Shown: one piece after another, positions 48,189 to 56,423 of the stretch
How positions within the stretch are numbered: position 1 is the first letter of the stretch
How the letters are laid out: the number at the start of each line of letters is the position of its first letter
NCBI RefSeq assembly: GCF_028622875.1
Contig: NZ_CP117709.1
Location: forward strand, 2,418,001-2,482,000
From: Streptomyces sp. MMBL 11-1
Lineage (GTDB): Bacteria > Actinomycetota > Actinomycetes > Streptomycetales > Streptomycetaceae
Length of the DNA stretch: 64,000 bases
Direction: 5' to 3'
Position numbers and translations under genes: made by a program
Notes under the pieces: generated by a model
Told to the model about the DNA's origin: nothing
Databases searched by the model: none
The model's input: only the letters and a program-made list of their open reading frames with translations

Positions 48189-51100
48189 ATGAACTGCCCC
48201 TCGTGCCAGCAGGATCTGCCGCCGACGGCCCGGTTCTGTTCGTCCTGCGGGACGCCGTGCGCGACCGCCGCCGCCACCGGGACCGGACCGGCCCCCGCCG
48301 CGCCGCACGGTGACGAACGCAAGCCGGTGACCGTGCTGTTCTGCGATCTCGTCGGGTCCACCGCGCTGTCCGGGGTGCTCGACCCGGAGACGCTGCGCAC
48401 GGTGACCCTGCGGTACTTCGAGGCGATGAGTGCGGAGATCGTGGCGCGGGGCGGGACCCCGGAGAAGTTCATCGGGGACGCGGTGATGGCGGTGTTCGGC
48501 GTACCGGTGGTCCGTGAGGACGACGCCCGCCGGGCGCTGGCGGCGGCGCTCGGGATGCGCCGGGCGCTGGCCCGGCTGAACGAGGAGCTGGAGGCCACCC
48601 TGGGCATCGAACTGGCCACCCGGATCGGCGTCAACACCGGTCAGGTGGTGGCGGGTTCGGACACGGACGCACGGCAGGCCCTGGTCTCAGGGGAGACCGT
48701 CAACATCGCCGCCCGGCTGGAGCAGAACGCGGGCAGCGGCGAGATCCTCATCGGCCCGGGGACCCTGCTCGCCGCCGGCCCGACGGTGAGCGCCGAGCCC
48801 ACCGGGCCGCTGCGGCTGAAGGGCAAGCGGGACAGCGTGGAGGCCTATCGGCTGCTGGCGCTGGGCGCGGACGACCCCGAGCTGCTGCGCCGCTTCGACG
48901 TCCCCTTCGTCGGCCGCGACGCCGAGCGGCAGGCGCTGGACACCGCCCTGGAACGGGCCGCGCACGGCGGCGGGGCCGGACCTCTGCGGGTCACCGGGGA
49001 GGCGGGCATCGGCAAGACCCGGCTGGTCCGGGAGTGGCTGGCGCGGCGGTCGGCGTCCGGAGTGCTCGCGTACGGCGCGGGGCGGTGCCGCAGTTACGGG
49101 GACCACGGCACCCTCGCCCCGCTGGCCGACGCGGTACGTTCGCTGGTGGCGGCCGGGCTCACGCCCGAGCCCCCGCCCGGGCCAGGTCCCGGGCCCGCGC
49201 CCCGCCCCGCGGACGACGCGAAGGACGCGGCGGGCGGGCTGGCGGTCGACGACGCGATGGCCCTGCTGTCCGGGGGCCTGCTGCGCGACGGCACGCCGAA
49301 CGCGCCCTTCGAGGACATGTGCGCGGCTCTGACGGCGGTCCTGGAGCGGGCCGCCCGGGCCCGCCCGGTCGTCCTGGTGCTGGACGACTGGCACGCGGCG
49401 GCCCCACTGCTGGTCCGCACGGTGCACCGGCTGACGGACGGGCCGGGGTGCGCGGGGGTGCTGGTGCTCTGCGCCGGGCGGCCCGACGGGCCGGACGGCG
49501 CGGAGGGTGCGGACGGGCCGGACGAGGGGGGCGGGCTTCCCACCGGTGCGGGGCGCCTCCAGCTCACCGGACTGCCGCCCGAGGAGGCGGCGCGGCTCGC
49601 CGCCGGTCTCGCCGGTCCGGGCGGCGGGCCCGCCCCGGTGGACGACCGGCTCCTCGCCCGGGCCGGGGGCAATCCGCTCTACCTGGAACAGCTCCTGGTC
49701 GGCGACCGGCCGGACCCGGCGGTCGCCTCCCGCCCGGGGGAACCGGCCGCCGAGGAGGACCTGCCGCCCACGCTCCAGGCCCTGCTGGGCGCGCGCATCG
49801 GGGCCCTGGCCAGGGCGGAGCGCGGGGTGGTGGACCTGGCCGCGGTGATCGGGCGTGAGTTCACCGCCCCGGAACTGGTCCGGCTGGAGCTGTCCGTGCG
49901 GGCCGGGGAGGGCCACGAGGCCGGGCAGCCGGCCGGGGCGACCGGTGCGGCCCCCGAGCACCGGCGACGCGTCGAGGAGGTGCTGGCGGTGCTGGGCCGG
50001 CGCCGTCTGGTGGAGTCGGGGCCGCCGGGGGGCCGGGAGGCGGCGGCGTACCGGTTCAGCAGCGGACTGGTGCACGAGGTCGCCTACGCCTCGCTGTCCA
50101 AGCGGGCCAAGGCGGAACGCCATGCCTGGGCGGCGGAGCTGCCCAGCGTGCTGCGGAGCGGCGACGGCGCGGTCGGCGGCCACCTGGAGCGTGCCTACCG
50201 CTACCGCGCGGAGCTGGGCCTGCTGGACGACCGGGCCCGGCGGCTGCGCGAGCGGGCCGCCGCCGCGCTGGGCCGGGCCGGGGCGCAGGCCGCCGCCCGG
50301 TCCGACCTGCACTGGGCGCACGGTCTGCTGGAACGGGCGGTGGACCTGTGCCCCGGGGACCCGGCGGCGACGCGGCGGCTCGGCGAGGTACGGGTGGCGC
50401 TGGGCCGCACCGGGGAGGGGGCCGAACTGCTCCGCCGGGTAAGGGACTCGGGGTCCGACGCGGTGGAGGCCGCGCATGCCCGTCTCGCGCTGGCGGTGCT
50501 GGATCCGGGCGGTCCGGGCCCCGGCCCCGCCGCCGTGGCCCGTGCCGTGCTCCCGGTCTTCGAGGCGGCCGGGGACTCGGCCGGCCGGGCGCGGGCCCAT
50601 CTGCGGCTCGCCCAGCAGTTCCAGCGGTCCGGGCGGCACGAGGAGGCGGAGCGGGACCAGGCGCGGGCCCTGGAGCACGCGGTGCTGGCGGGCGCGGAGC
50701 CGGAACGGGCCGGGGCGCTCGGCGCGATCGGTGTCTCCCTGTGGCGGGGGCCGGTTCCGGTGCCCACCGCGGTGATCCGCTGCCGGACCCTGCTCGCGGC
50801 GCACGGGGCGGGCCGGCCCACGGTGCGGGTCACCCTCAACTGCCCGCTGGCAGTGCTGTACGCGCTCCAGTACCGGCCCGACGACGCCTACCGCTGCCTG
50901 GCCGAGGCGGAACGGCTGGCCGGGAAGCTGGGGTTCGCCGAGGCGGAGGTCTTCCTTCCGGTGTTCCGGGCGACGGTGGAGGCGCTGCTCGGCAACGGCA
51001 CGGAGGCTCTGGACCTGCTGGACCGGGCGGACACGGCGGCCCGGCGCACGGGGGCGGCCGGGATGCGGACGGCGGTGGCGCTGGACGCGGCCCGCCTCGA

Positions 51101-51485
51101 CCTGGACGCGGGCCGGGAGGAGCGGGCGGCCGTCCGGCTGGCGGGTGTCGGGGACACCTCGGGGCTGAGCCGCGCGGACGCGGTGGACCTGGCGGGGCTG
51201 CGGTCCCGGCTGGCGGTGCGGGACCGCCCGGAGGAGGCGGCCGAGCGCGCGGACCGGGCGGTCCGGGCCTCGCTGCTCACGGATTCCCCGCTGGTGCAGG
51301 CGACGGCCGAGCTGGACCGGGCGCACACGCTCGCCGCCCTGGGCCGGTGGCCGGAGGCCGGGGCCTCGGCCCGGTCGGCCGGGGCGCACTTCACGGGCAA
51401 GGGGCATCTGCCGGGGGCGCGCCGGGTCGCCGGGTTCCTCACGCACCCGCCCCGGCCCATGGCCACGACGAGGGAGAGGAGCTGA
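48189..51485 (+). CDS. Zinc-ribbon / class III adenylate cyclase / AAA ATPase / TPR signalling protein
   Basis: 1098-residue multidomain protein. A zinc ribbon (CPSC...CSSC, Cys 3, 6, 18, 21) is followed by a class III nucleotide cyclase domain with KPVTVLFCDLVGSTALSG and FIGDAVMAVFGVPVV, then TRIGVNTGQVVAGSD. An ATPase with Walker A GEAGIGKTRL near residue 270 and VVLVLDDWHAA comes next, then roughly 500 residues of TPR-like helices. This layout is known from actinobacterial regulators that couple ATPase/TPR sensing to cyclase or decoy cyclase domains. Start follows GAGAAGGA. The next gene begins 4 bases after its stop. Confidence 0.88.
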   Translation: MNCPSCQQDLPPTARFCSSCGTPCATAAATGTGPAPAAPHGDERKPVTVLFCDLVGSTALSGVLDPETLRTVTLRYFEAMSAEIVARGGTPEKFIGDAVMAVFGVPVVREDDARRALAAALGMRRALARLNEELEATLGIELATRIGVNTGQVVAGSDTDARQALVSGETVNIAARLEQNAGSGEILIGPGTLLAAGPTVSAEPTGPLRLKGKRDSVEAYRLLALGADDPELLRRFDVPFVGRDAERQALDTALERAAHGGGAGPLRVTGEAGIGKTRLVREWLARRSASGVLAYGAGRCRSYGDHGTLAPLADAVRSLVAAGLTPEPPPGPGPGPAPRPADDAKDAAGGLAVDDAMALLSGGLLRDGTPNAPFEDMCAALTAVLERAARARPVVLVLDDWHAAAPLLVRTVHRLTDGPGCAGVLVLCAGRPDGPDGAEGADGPDEGGGLPTGAGRLQLTGLPPEEAARLAAGLAGPGGGPAPVDDRLLARAGGNPLYLEQLLVGDRPDPAVASRPGEPAAEEDLPPTLQALLGARIGALARAERGVVDLAAVIGREFTAPELVRLELSVRAGEGHEAGQPAGATGAAPEHRRRVEEVLAVLGRRRLVESGPPGGREAAAYRFSSGLVHEVAYASLSKRAKAERHAWAAELPSVLRSGDGAVGGHLERAYRYRAELGLLDDRARRLRERAAAALGRAGAQAAARSDLHWAHGLLERAVDLCPGDPAATRRLGEVRVALGRTGEGAELLRRVRDSGSDAVEAAHARLALAVLDPGGPGPGPAAVARAVLPVFEAAGDSAGRARAHLRLAQQFQRSGRHEEAERDQARALEHAVLAGAEPERAGALGAIGVSLWRGPVPVPTAVIRCRTLLAAHGAGRPTVRVTLNCPLAVLYALQYRPDDAYRCLAEAERLAGKLGFAEAEVFLPVFRATVEALLGNGTEALDLLDRADTAARRTGAAGMRTAVALDAARLDLDAGREERAAVRLAGVGDTSGLSRADAVDLAGLRSRLAVRDRPEEAAERADRAVRASLLTDSPLVQATAELDRAHTLAALGRWPEAGASARSAGAHFTGKGHLPGARRVAGFLTHPPRPMATTRERS

Positions 51486-51488
51486 CCG

Positions 51489-52568
51489 ATGACGACCACG
51501 GAGCCGGAACGGCCGCGCACGGAAACGGAACAGCCGCGTACGGAGCCCCAACGGCCGCGTACGGAGACGGCACGGCCGCGTACGGAAACGGAACGGCCGA
51601 GCACGGAGACGGCACGGCCCCTCACGCAACCGGAACGATCACAGCCGGGGCCGGGGCAGCCGGGGCCGGGACCGGGGCAGCCGTGGACGGCCCCCGGCGC
51701 ACGCGGGGCCCCGGGGCAGGGGCTGACCTGGAGTCTGCGCGGGCGCGGCCCCGATGACGTACCGGTGCTGGCGGACGCCGGACCGCCGGGCGGACGCCCC
51801 GCCGGGCCCGCCACCGGGCGCGGCGTACGCGTGTGCGTGGTGGATTCGGGCGTGGAGCGGGACCATCCGCTGATCGGCCCGCTGGCCGGTTCCTGGGTGG
51901 TCGTCAAGGACGGGGAGAGCGGGGAGATCACGGTCGAGCCGACGACCACCGGAGACACCTGCGGGCACGGCACCGCGTGCGCGGGCATCGTCCGCCGGAC
52001 CGCCCCGGAGTGCGAGATCCACAGTGTGCGGGTGCTCGGGGAGCGGTTCTCCGGCACCGGGGACGTCCTGATGGCCGGGCTGCGCTGGGCGGTGGAGCAG
52101 CGCTTCGACGTGGTCAACCTCAGCCTGTCGACCACCCGCACACGGTTCGCGCAGGAGCTGCACAACCTGGCCGACAGCGCCTACTTCGCCCGTACGGTGA
52201 TCGTCGCCTCGGCCCACAACACCCCGGTGGAGAGCTTCCCCTGGCGGTTCGCCTCGGTGATCTCGGTGGGCAGCCACCAGGAGGACGACCCCGAACTGCA
52301 CCTGTACAACCCGGACCCCCCGGTGGAGTTCTTCGGTCCTGGCCAGAACGTGACCGTGCCGTGGCTGGGCGGCCGGACGATCCGCACCACGGGGAACAGC
52401 TTCGCCACGCCGTACGTCGCCGGGCTCTGCGCCCGCGTCCTGTCCGCGCATCCGCGGATGACGGCCTTCCAGCTCAAGAACGCCCTCTATCTGTCCGCGG
52501 CCAATGTGCGCCACGCGCCGCGTCCTTCCACTGCGGCAGGAGATATCCGTGATGACTCCGAGAACTGA
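51489..52568 (+). CDS. Cytoplasmic subtilisin-like S8 peptidase
   Basis: 359 residues. The catalytic triad is complete: Asp in RVCVVDSGVERDHP, His in CGHGTACAGIV and Ser in TTGNSFATPYVAGLC, with the oxyanion Asn in VIVASAHNTP. No signal peptide or propeptide is visible. Instead the first 50 residues are RPRTET-type repeats encoded by roughly 30-bp DNA repeats. A cytoplasmic S8 next to peptide-modifying enzymes could be a leader peptidase; alternatively it is regulated by the co-transcribed cyclase-ATPase and GAF proteins. Four bases separate it from the upstream gene; its end overlaps the GAF gene by 17 bases. Confidence 0.9.
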   Translation: MTTTEPERPRTETEQPRTEPQRPRTETARPRTETERPSTETARPLTQPERSQPGPGQPGPGPGQPWTAPGARGAPGQGLTWSLRGRGPDDVPVLADAGPPGGRPAGPATGRGVRVCVVDSGVERDHPLIGPLAGSWVVVKDGESGEITVEPTTTGDTCGHGTACAGIVRRTAPECEIHSVRVLGERFSGTGDVLMAGLRWAVEQRFDVVNLSLSTTRTRFAQELHNLADSAYFARTVIVASAHNTPVESFPWRFASVISVGSHQEDDPELHLYNPDPPVEFFGPGQNVTVPWLGGRTIRTTGNSFATPYVAGLCARVLSAHPRMTAFQLKNALYLSAANVRHAPRPSTAAGDIRDDSEN

Positions 52569-53178
52569 TTCCGCCCCCTCCTCCTCCCTCTCCCCCACCG
52601 CCGCCGCGGTCGCCGACGCGCCGCGCAGCGAGCTGCTCCAGTCGGTCGTCGACGTGGCCCGCGCCATCTTCGGGGCGGAGGCCAGTTCGGTGTTCCTGCT
52701 CGACGAGGAGGCGGACGAGCTGGTCTTCCAGGCCGTGTCCGGGCAGGGCGAGGAGTTCCTCGTGGGCCGCCGGTTCCCGGCCGGCCGCGGGATCGCCGGG
52801 TGGGTGGCGACCTCCGGCGAGCCGATGGTGGTGGACGACCTGAGCGCCGATCCGTCCTTCGACCGCTCGCTGGCCGAGTCGACCGCGTACGTGCCGAACG
52901 CCCTGATGGCGGCTCCGCTCATCAGCGACTCCCGGGTCCTCGGCGTGCTGGAGGTGCTGGACCCCTCCCCGCAGGCCCGGTCGGGCGTCCGGGAGCTGGA
53001 CCTGCTCGCGATGTTCGCCCGACAGGCCGCCGCCGCCCTGCGGGTGATCACCCCGGAGCGGGTGCGGGAGGCCGAGCAGCGCGCATCCTCCTTCACCGGC
53101 GCGCTGGAGGGCGCGCGGCGCGAGGACGCGCTGAAGCTGCTGGGTAGCCTGGAGCGACTGCTGCGGGGCGTCGGCTGA
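52552..53178 (+). CDS. GAF domain protein
   Basis: 208-residue single GAF-domain sensor: ELLQSVVDVARAIFGAEASS, then SVFLLDEEADELVFQAVSG, RRFPAGRGIAGWVATSGEP and AAPLISDSRVLGVLEVLD are the standard strands and helices. A C-terminal helix (ALKLLGSLERLLRGVG) may dimerise. There is no output domain, so it likely binds a small molecule (possibly a cyclic nucleotide from the adjacent cyclase; inference) and acts by protein contact. AGGAG supports either the GTG at 52549 or the ATG used here. Last gene of the three-gene signalling operon. Confidence 0.88.
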   Translation: MTPRTDSAPSSSLSPTAAAVADAPRSELLQSVVDVARAIFGAEASSVFLLDEEADELVFQAVSGQGEEFLVGRRFPAGRGIAGWVATSGEPMVVDDLSADPSFDRSLAESTAYVPNALMAAPLISDSRVLGVLEVLDPSPQARSGVRELDLLAMFARQAAAALRVITPERVREAEQRASSFTGALEGARREDALKLLGSLERLLRGVG

Positions 53179-53195
53179 GGAGGCCGGGGCCGGGG

Positions 53196-53320
53196 AGCAG
53201 CCACCGGCCCCGCGTCCGCGAGCAGCGACCGGCCCGGCGTCCGGGATCAGCGACCTGCCCCGCGTGCGGGTTCAGCGACCTGCCCCGCGTCCGGGAGTAG
53301 TGGCCTGCCCGACGGGCAGG
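53196..53320. repeat. 25-bp tandem repeat, five copies
   Basis: Five units of 25 bp, consensus beginning AGCAGCGACCGGCCC, fill most of the 176-bp gap between the GAF and isomerase genes. Divergence increases toward the last unit. No coding role. Confidence 0.85.
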
Positions 53321-53354
53321 AGCGGGGCGTCGGCACAAGGGAAGGACACGCACG

Positions 53355-54143
53355 ATGAAGCTCGCATTCTCCACTCTCGGGGTGCCGGGAACGCCGGTCT
53401 CCGAGGTCGTCCGGCTCGCCGCCGGGAACGGCTACCGGGGGGTGGAGCTGCGCGTCCACCCCGAGGAGCCGGTCCACCTGGGCCTCTCGTCGCTGGAACG
53501 GGCCGATGTGGTCGAGGCGTTCAAGGCCGGCGGGGTGGAGATCCTGGCCCTCGCCGGGTATGTGAACGCGGCTGCCGAGGGGGACGACGAACCGGTCGTG
53601 GCGGAGCTGTCCGAGCTGGTGAGGCTCGCGCGGGACCTGGGCGCGTCCTACGTCCGGGTCTTCCCCGGCGGAGGCGACCAGGAGCAGGCGGAGGCCGACG
53701 CGACGGCCGCCCGGCGGCTCGGCGCCGCCGCACCGGCCGCCGCCGACATGGGTGTGAGCATCCTGCTGGAAACCCATGATTCGCACCGGGCGGGCCTCGA
53801 CGTCGCGCGGGTCGTCGCCGCGGTCGGGCACCCCCGGGTCGGGGCGATCTGGGACGTGCTGCACACCTGGCTCGCCGGTGAGGAGCCGGCCGCCAGTCAC
53901 GCGGTGCTCGCCCCGCACCTGGGGTACGTCCAGGTGAAGGACGTCGCCTCGGCGGACGACCTCACTCCGGTGGCGCTGGGCTCCGGGGTGCTTCCGCTGG
54001 CCGCCTGCCTGGACCTGCTCGGCCCGGACACGTGGGTGTGCTGGGAGTACGAGAAGCGCTGGTACCCGGGGGTGGCGGAGCTGCCGGGTCTGCTGGGCGC
54101 GGGGCGCGAGCACCTGCTGCGGCTCGGAGCGCCGAAGCAGTAG
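53355..54143 (+). CDS. Sugar phosphate isomerase/epimerase (TIM barrel)
   Basis: 262-residue AP-endonuclease-2-type barrel. It begins MKLAFSTLGVPGTPVSEVVR; barrel segments include GYRGVELRVHPEEPVHLGL, VSILLETHDSHRAGLDV, VGAIWDVLHTWLAGEEP and GYVQVKDVASADD, ending VCWEYEKRWYPGV, which together give the Glu/Asp/His/Glu metal site. It is the third member of this fold in the window (with the 4.7 and 26 kb genes) and has no operon partners. Start follows GGAAGGA. Substrate unknown. Confidence 0.88.
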   Translation: MKLAFSTLGVPGTPVSEVVRLAAGNGYRGVELRVHPEEPVHLGLSSLERADVVEAFKAGGVEILALAGYVNAAAEGDDEPVVAELSELVRLARDLGASYVRVFPGGGDQEQAEADATAARRLGAAAPAAADMGVSILLETHDSHRAGLDVARVVAAVGHPRVGAIWDVLHTWLAGEEPAASHAVLAPHLGYVQVKDVASADDLTPVALGSGVLPLAACLDLLGPDTWVCWEYEKRWYPGVAELPGLLGAGREHLLRLGAPKQ

Positions 54144-54200
54144 CGGCGGGGCGGTGCGAGGGCGCGGGGCCGGTGCGGAGCGGCACCTCCCGCGCCCTTT

Positions 54201-54303
54201 CGCGTCGGTGGGAGGCGGGTGTCCGCGCGCCCTTTCGCGTCCGTGGGAAGCGGTGTGCCCGCGCGTTTCCGCGTCCTTGGGAAGCGGTGTGCCCGCGCGT
54301 TTC
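54201..54303. repeat. 34-36-bp tandem repeat, three copies
   Basis: Units starting CGCGTCCGTGGGAAGCGG repeat at 54201, 54236 and 54270, the last two nearly identical, then stop in a partial unit. They lie upstream of the GH3 promoter. Confidence 0.85.
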
Positions 54304-54357
54304 CGCGTCCCTCCGTTCGCGTGCGGGTCGTGACGCGGGCGGCTCGGCCTCTTGACC

Positions 54358-54403
54358 GGAAGTTAGTTTCCATATAAGCGTACTCACTTGAAAGTTTCTT
54401 TCA
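54358..54403. promoter_or_regulatory. Two operator-like inverted repeats in the GH3 promoter
   Basis: GGAAGTTAGTTTCC (54358-54371) and TGAAAGTTTCTTTCA (54389-54403; perfect 6-bp arms, 3-base spacer) flank TATAAG (54373-54378), with TTGACC at 54352-54357 as a possible -35 (15-base spacing, short). The GAAAG/CTTTC layout is typical of RpiR or ROK sugar regulators, suiting amino-sugar control. The region is strikingly AT-rich for this DNA. Confidence 0.6.
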
Positions 54404-54421
54404 CCCCGGGAAGGAGCTCAC

Positions 54422-56269
54422 GTGCCCCACCGCACCTCAAGACGCACCCTCCTCACCGCCACCGCGGCCGCCACGGCGGCGGCGGCCACCGGCGCGCTCG
54501 CCGTCCCCTCCGCCGCATCCGCACCCTCCACGAACGCGAACGCCTCCAGCGACCGCCGGCTGCGACGGATCATCGCCGGGATGAGCCTGGAGGAGAAGGT
54601 CGGCCAGCTCTTCGTGATGCGGGTCTACGGGCATTCCGCCACCGACCCCGATCAGGCCGACATCGACGCGAACCTCAAGGAGATCGGGGTCCGCACCGCC
54701 GCCGAACTGATCTCCACGTACCACGTCGGCGGGATCATCTACTTCACCTGGGCGCACAACACCCGCGACCCGCAGCAGATCGCCGAACTCTCCAACGGCC
54801 TCCAGCGCGCGGCCCTCGCCGGGCGCTCCCGGCTGCCGCTGCTCGTCTCCACCGACCAGGAGCACGGCATCGTCTGCCGGGTCGGCGAACCCGCCACCCT
54901 GCTTCCGGGCGCGATGGCCCTGGGCGCGGGCGGCTCACGCTCCGACACCCGCCGGGCGGCCTGGATCGCGGGAGCCGAACTGGCCGCGCTCGGCATCAAC
55001 CAGAACTACGCGCCGGACGCCGACGTCAACGTCAACCCGGCCAACCCGGTCATCGGCGTACGCTCCTTCGGCTCCGACCCCGACGCGGTGGCCGCCCTGG
55101 TCGCGGAGCAGGTGAAGGGCTACCAGGGCGCGGGCATCGCGTCGACCGCCAAGCACTTCCCCGGCCACGGCGACACCAGCACCGACAGCCACACCGGGCT
55201 GCCCGTCATCAACCACACCCGCGCGCAGTGGGAGGAGCTGGACGCCCCGCCGTTCCGCGCCGCGATCCGGGCCCGTATCGACTCGATCATGACCGCGCAC
55301 ATCGTGGTCCCCGCCCTCGACCCGTCCGAGGACCCGGCCACGCTCTCCCGGCCGATCCTCACCGGCATCCTCCGCGAGGAGCTGGGCTACGACGGGGTGG
55401 TGGTCACCGACTCGCTCGGCATGGAGGGGGTGCGCACGAAGTACGGCGACGACCGCGTGCCGGTCCTCGCGCTGCTGGCGGGCGTGGACCAGCTGCTGAA
55501 CCCGCCGAACCTCTCCGTCGCCTGGAACGCCGTGCTGGATGCGGTGCGGGGCGGCGAGATCAGCGAGGCGCGCGTCGATGAATCGATCCTGCGGATCCTG
55601 CGGCTGAAGAGCCGGCTGGGCCTGTTCCGGGACCCGTTCGTCAGCCGGCGGGGCGTCGAGCGCACGGTCGGCAGCCGCACCCACCGGGCCGCCGCCGACC
55701 GGATCGCCGAGCGCACGACGACCCTTCTCGCCGACCCGGGCACGCTGCTGCCGCTCACCCGCCGCAGCCACCGCGACCTGCTGGTGGTGGGAGCCGATCC
55801 GGCCTCCCCCTCCGGGACGACGGGCCCGCCGACCAGCACGCTGAGGGACGCCTTCGCCGAACTGGGCTTCAACGCGCGGTCGTTGTCCACCGGTACGGCT
55901 CCGAGCCAGGCGAAGATCGCCGAGGCGGTCGCCGCCGCCGAGGGCCGGGACGTGGTGGTCGTGGCGACGTACAACGTCACGGCGACCAGCTCGCAGCGCA
56001 CCCTGGTCACGGCCCTCGTCGCGACCGGCGTCCCGGTGGTCACCGTCGCCGTCCGCAACCCCTACGACGTCGCCCACCTCACCGGGACCAAAGTCGCCGC
56101 GAGCCTCGCCGCGTACTCCTGGACCGACGTCGAACTGCGCGCCGCCGCCCGGGTGATCGCGGGCCGGGCCGCCCCGGAGGGCACCCTCCCGGTCCCGGTG
56201 CAGCGCGCGGACGATCCGACGCGGGTGCTGTATCCGGTGGGCCACGGGCTGTCCTACGACAGGGTGTAG
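54422..56269 (+). CDS. Secreted GH3 beta-N-acetylhexosaminidase (NagZ-like)
   Basis: 615-residue glycosidase exported by the Tat route (RTSRRTLLTATAAA then Ala-rich h-region). Typical GH3 hexosaminidase motifs: KHFPGHGDTSTDSHTGLP with the catalytic His-Asp pair, and the nucleophile Asp in VVVTDSLGMEGV. The C-terminal 220 residues form the second alpha/beta domain (DLLVVGADPASPSGT), found in longer actinobacterial forms but not in short NagZ. It releases GlcNAc from muropeptides or chitin fragments outside the cell. The GTG start follows GAAGGAG. Confidence 0.92.
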   Translation: MPHRTSRRTLLTATAAATAAAATGALAVPSAASAPSTNANASSDRRLRRIIAGMSLEEKVGQLFVMRVYGHSATDPDQADIDANLKEIGVRTAAELISTYHVGGIIYFTWAHNTRDPQQIAELSNGLQRAALAGRSRLPLLVSTDQEHGIVCRVGEPATLLPGAMALGAGGSRSDTRRAAWIAGAELAALGINQNYAPDADVNVNPANPVIGVRSFGSDPDAVAALVAEQVKGYQGAGIASTAKHFPGHGDTSTDSHTGLPVINHTRAQWEELDAPPFRAAIRARIDSIMTAHIVVPALDPSEDPATLSRPILTGILREELGYDGVVVTDSLGMEGVRTKYGDDRVPVLALLAGVDQLLNPPNLSVAWNAVLDAVRGGEISEARVDESILRILRLKSRLGLFRDPFVSRRGVERTVGSRTHRAAADRIAERTTTLLADPGTLLPLTRRSHRDLLVVGADPASPSGTTGPPTSTLRDAFAELGFNARSLSTGTAPSQAKIAEAVAAAEGRDVVVVATYNVTATSSQRTLVTALVATGVPVVTVAVRNPYDVAHLTGTKVAASLAAYSWTDVELRAAARVIAGRAAPEGTLPVPVQRADDPTRVLYPVGHGLSYDRV

Positions 56270-56290
56270 CCCGACAACCCCCGCGCACCT

Positions 56291-56318
56291 GGCGCGGCCC
56301 GCTCCGGCGGGCCGCGCC
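56291..56318. terminator. 11-bp hairpin between GH3 and S37 genes
   Basis: GGCGCGGCCCG-CTCCGG-CGGGCCGCGCC is a perfect 11-bp stem with a 6-base loop, placed between convergent genes. Confidence 0.7.
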
Positions 56319-56423
56319 GGCGGGCCGCGCCGGGGGTACGGGGCTGCGCCCGCCGGTCGCCGGGGGGATGACCGAAGGGCGCAGCCCACGCGGGGCACCG
56401 CCGGGAGAGCCGCGAGGGGGCCG

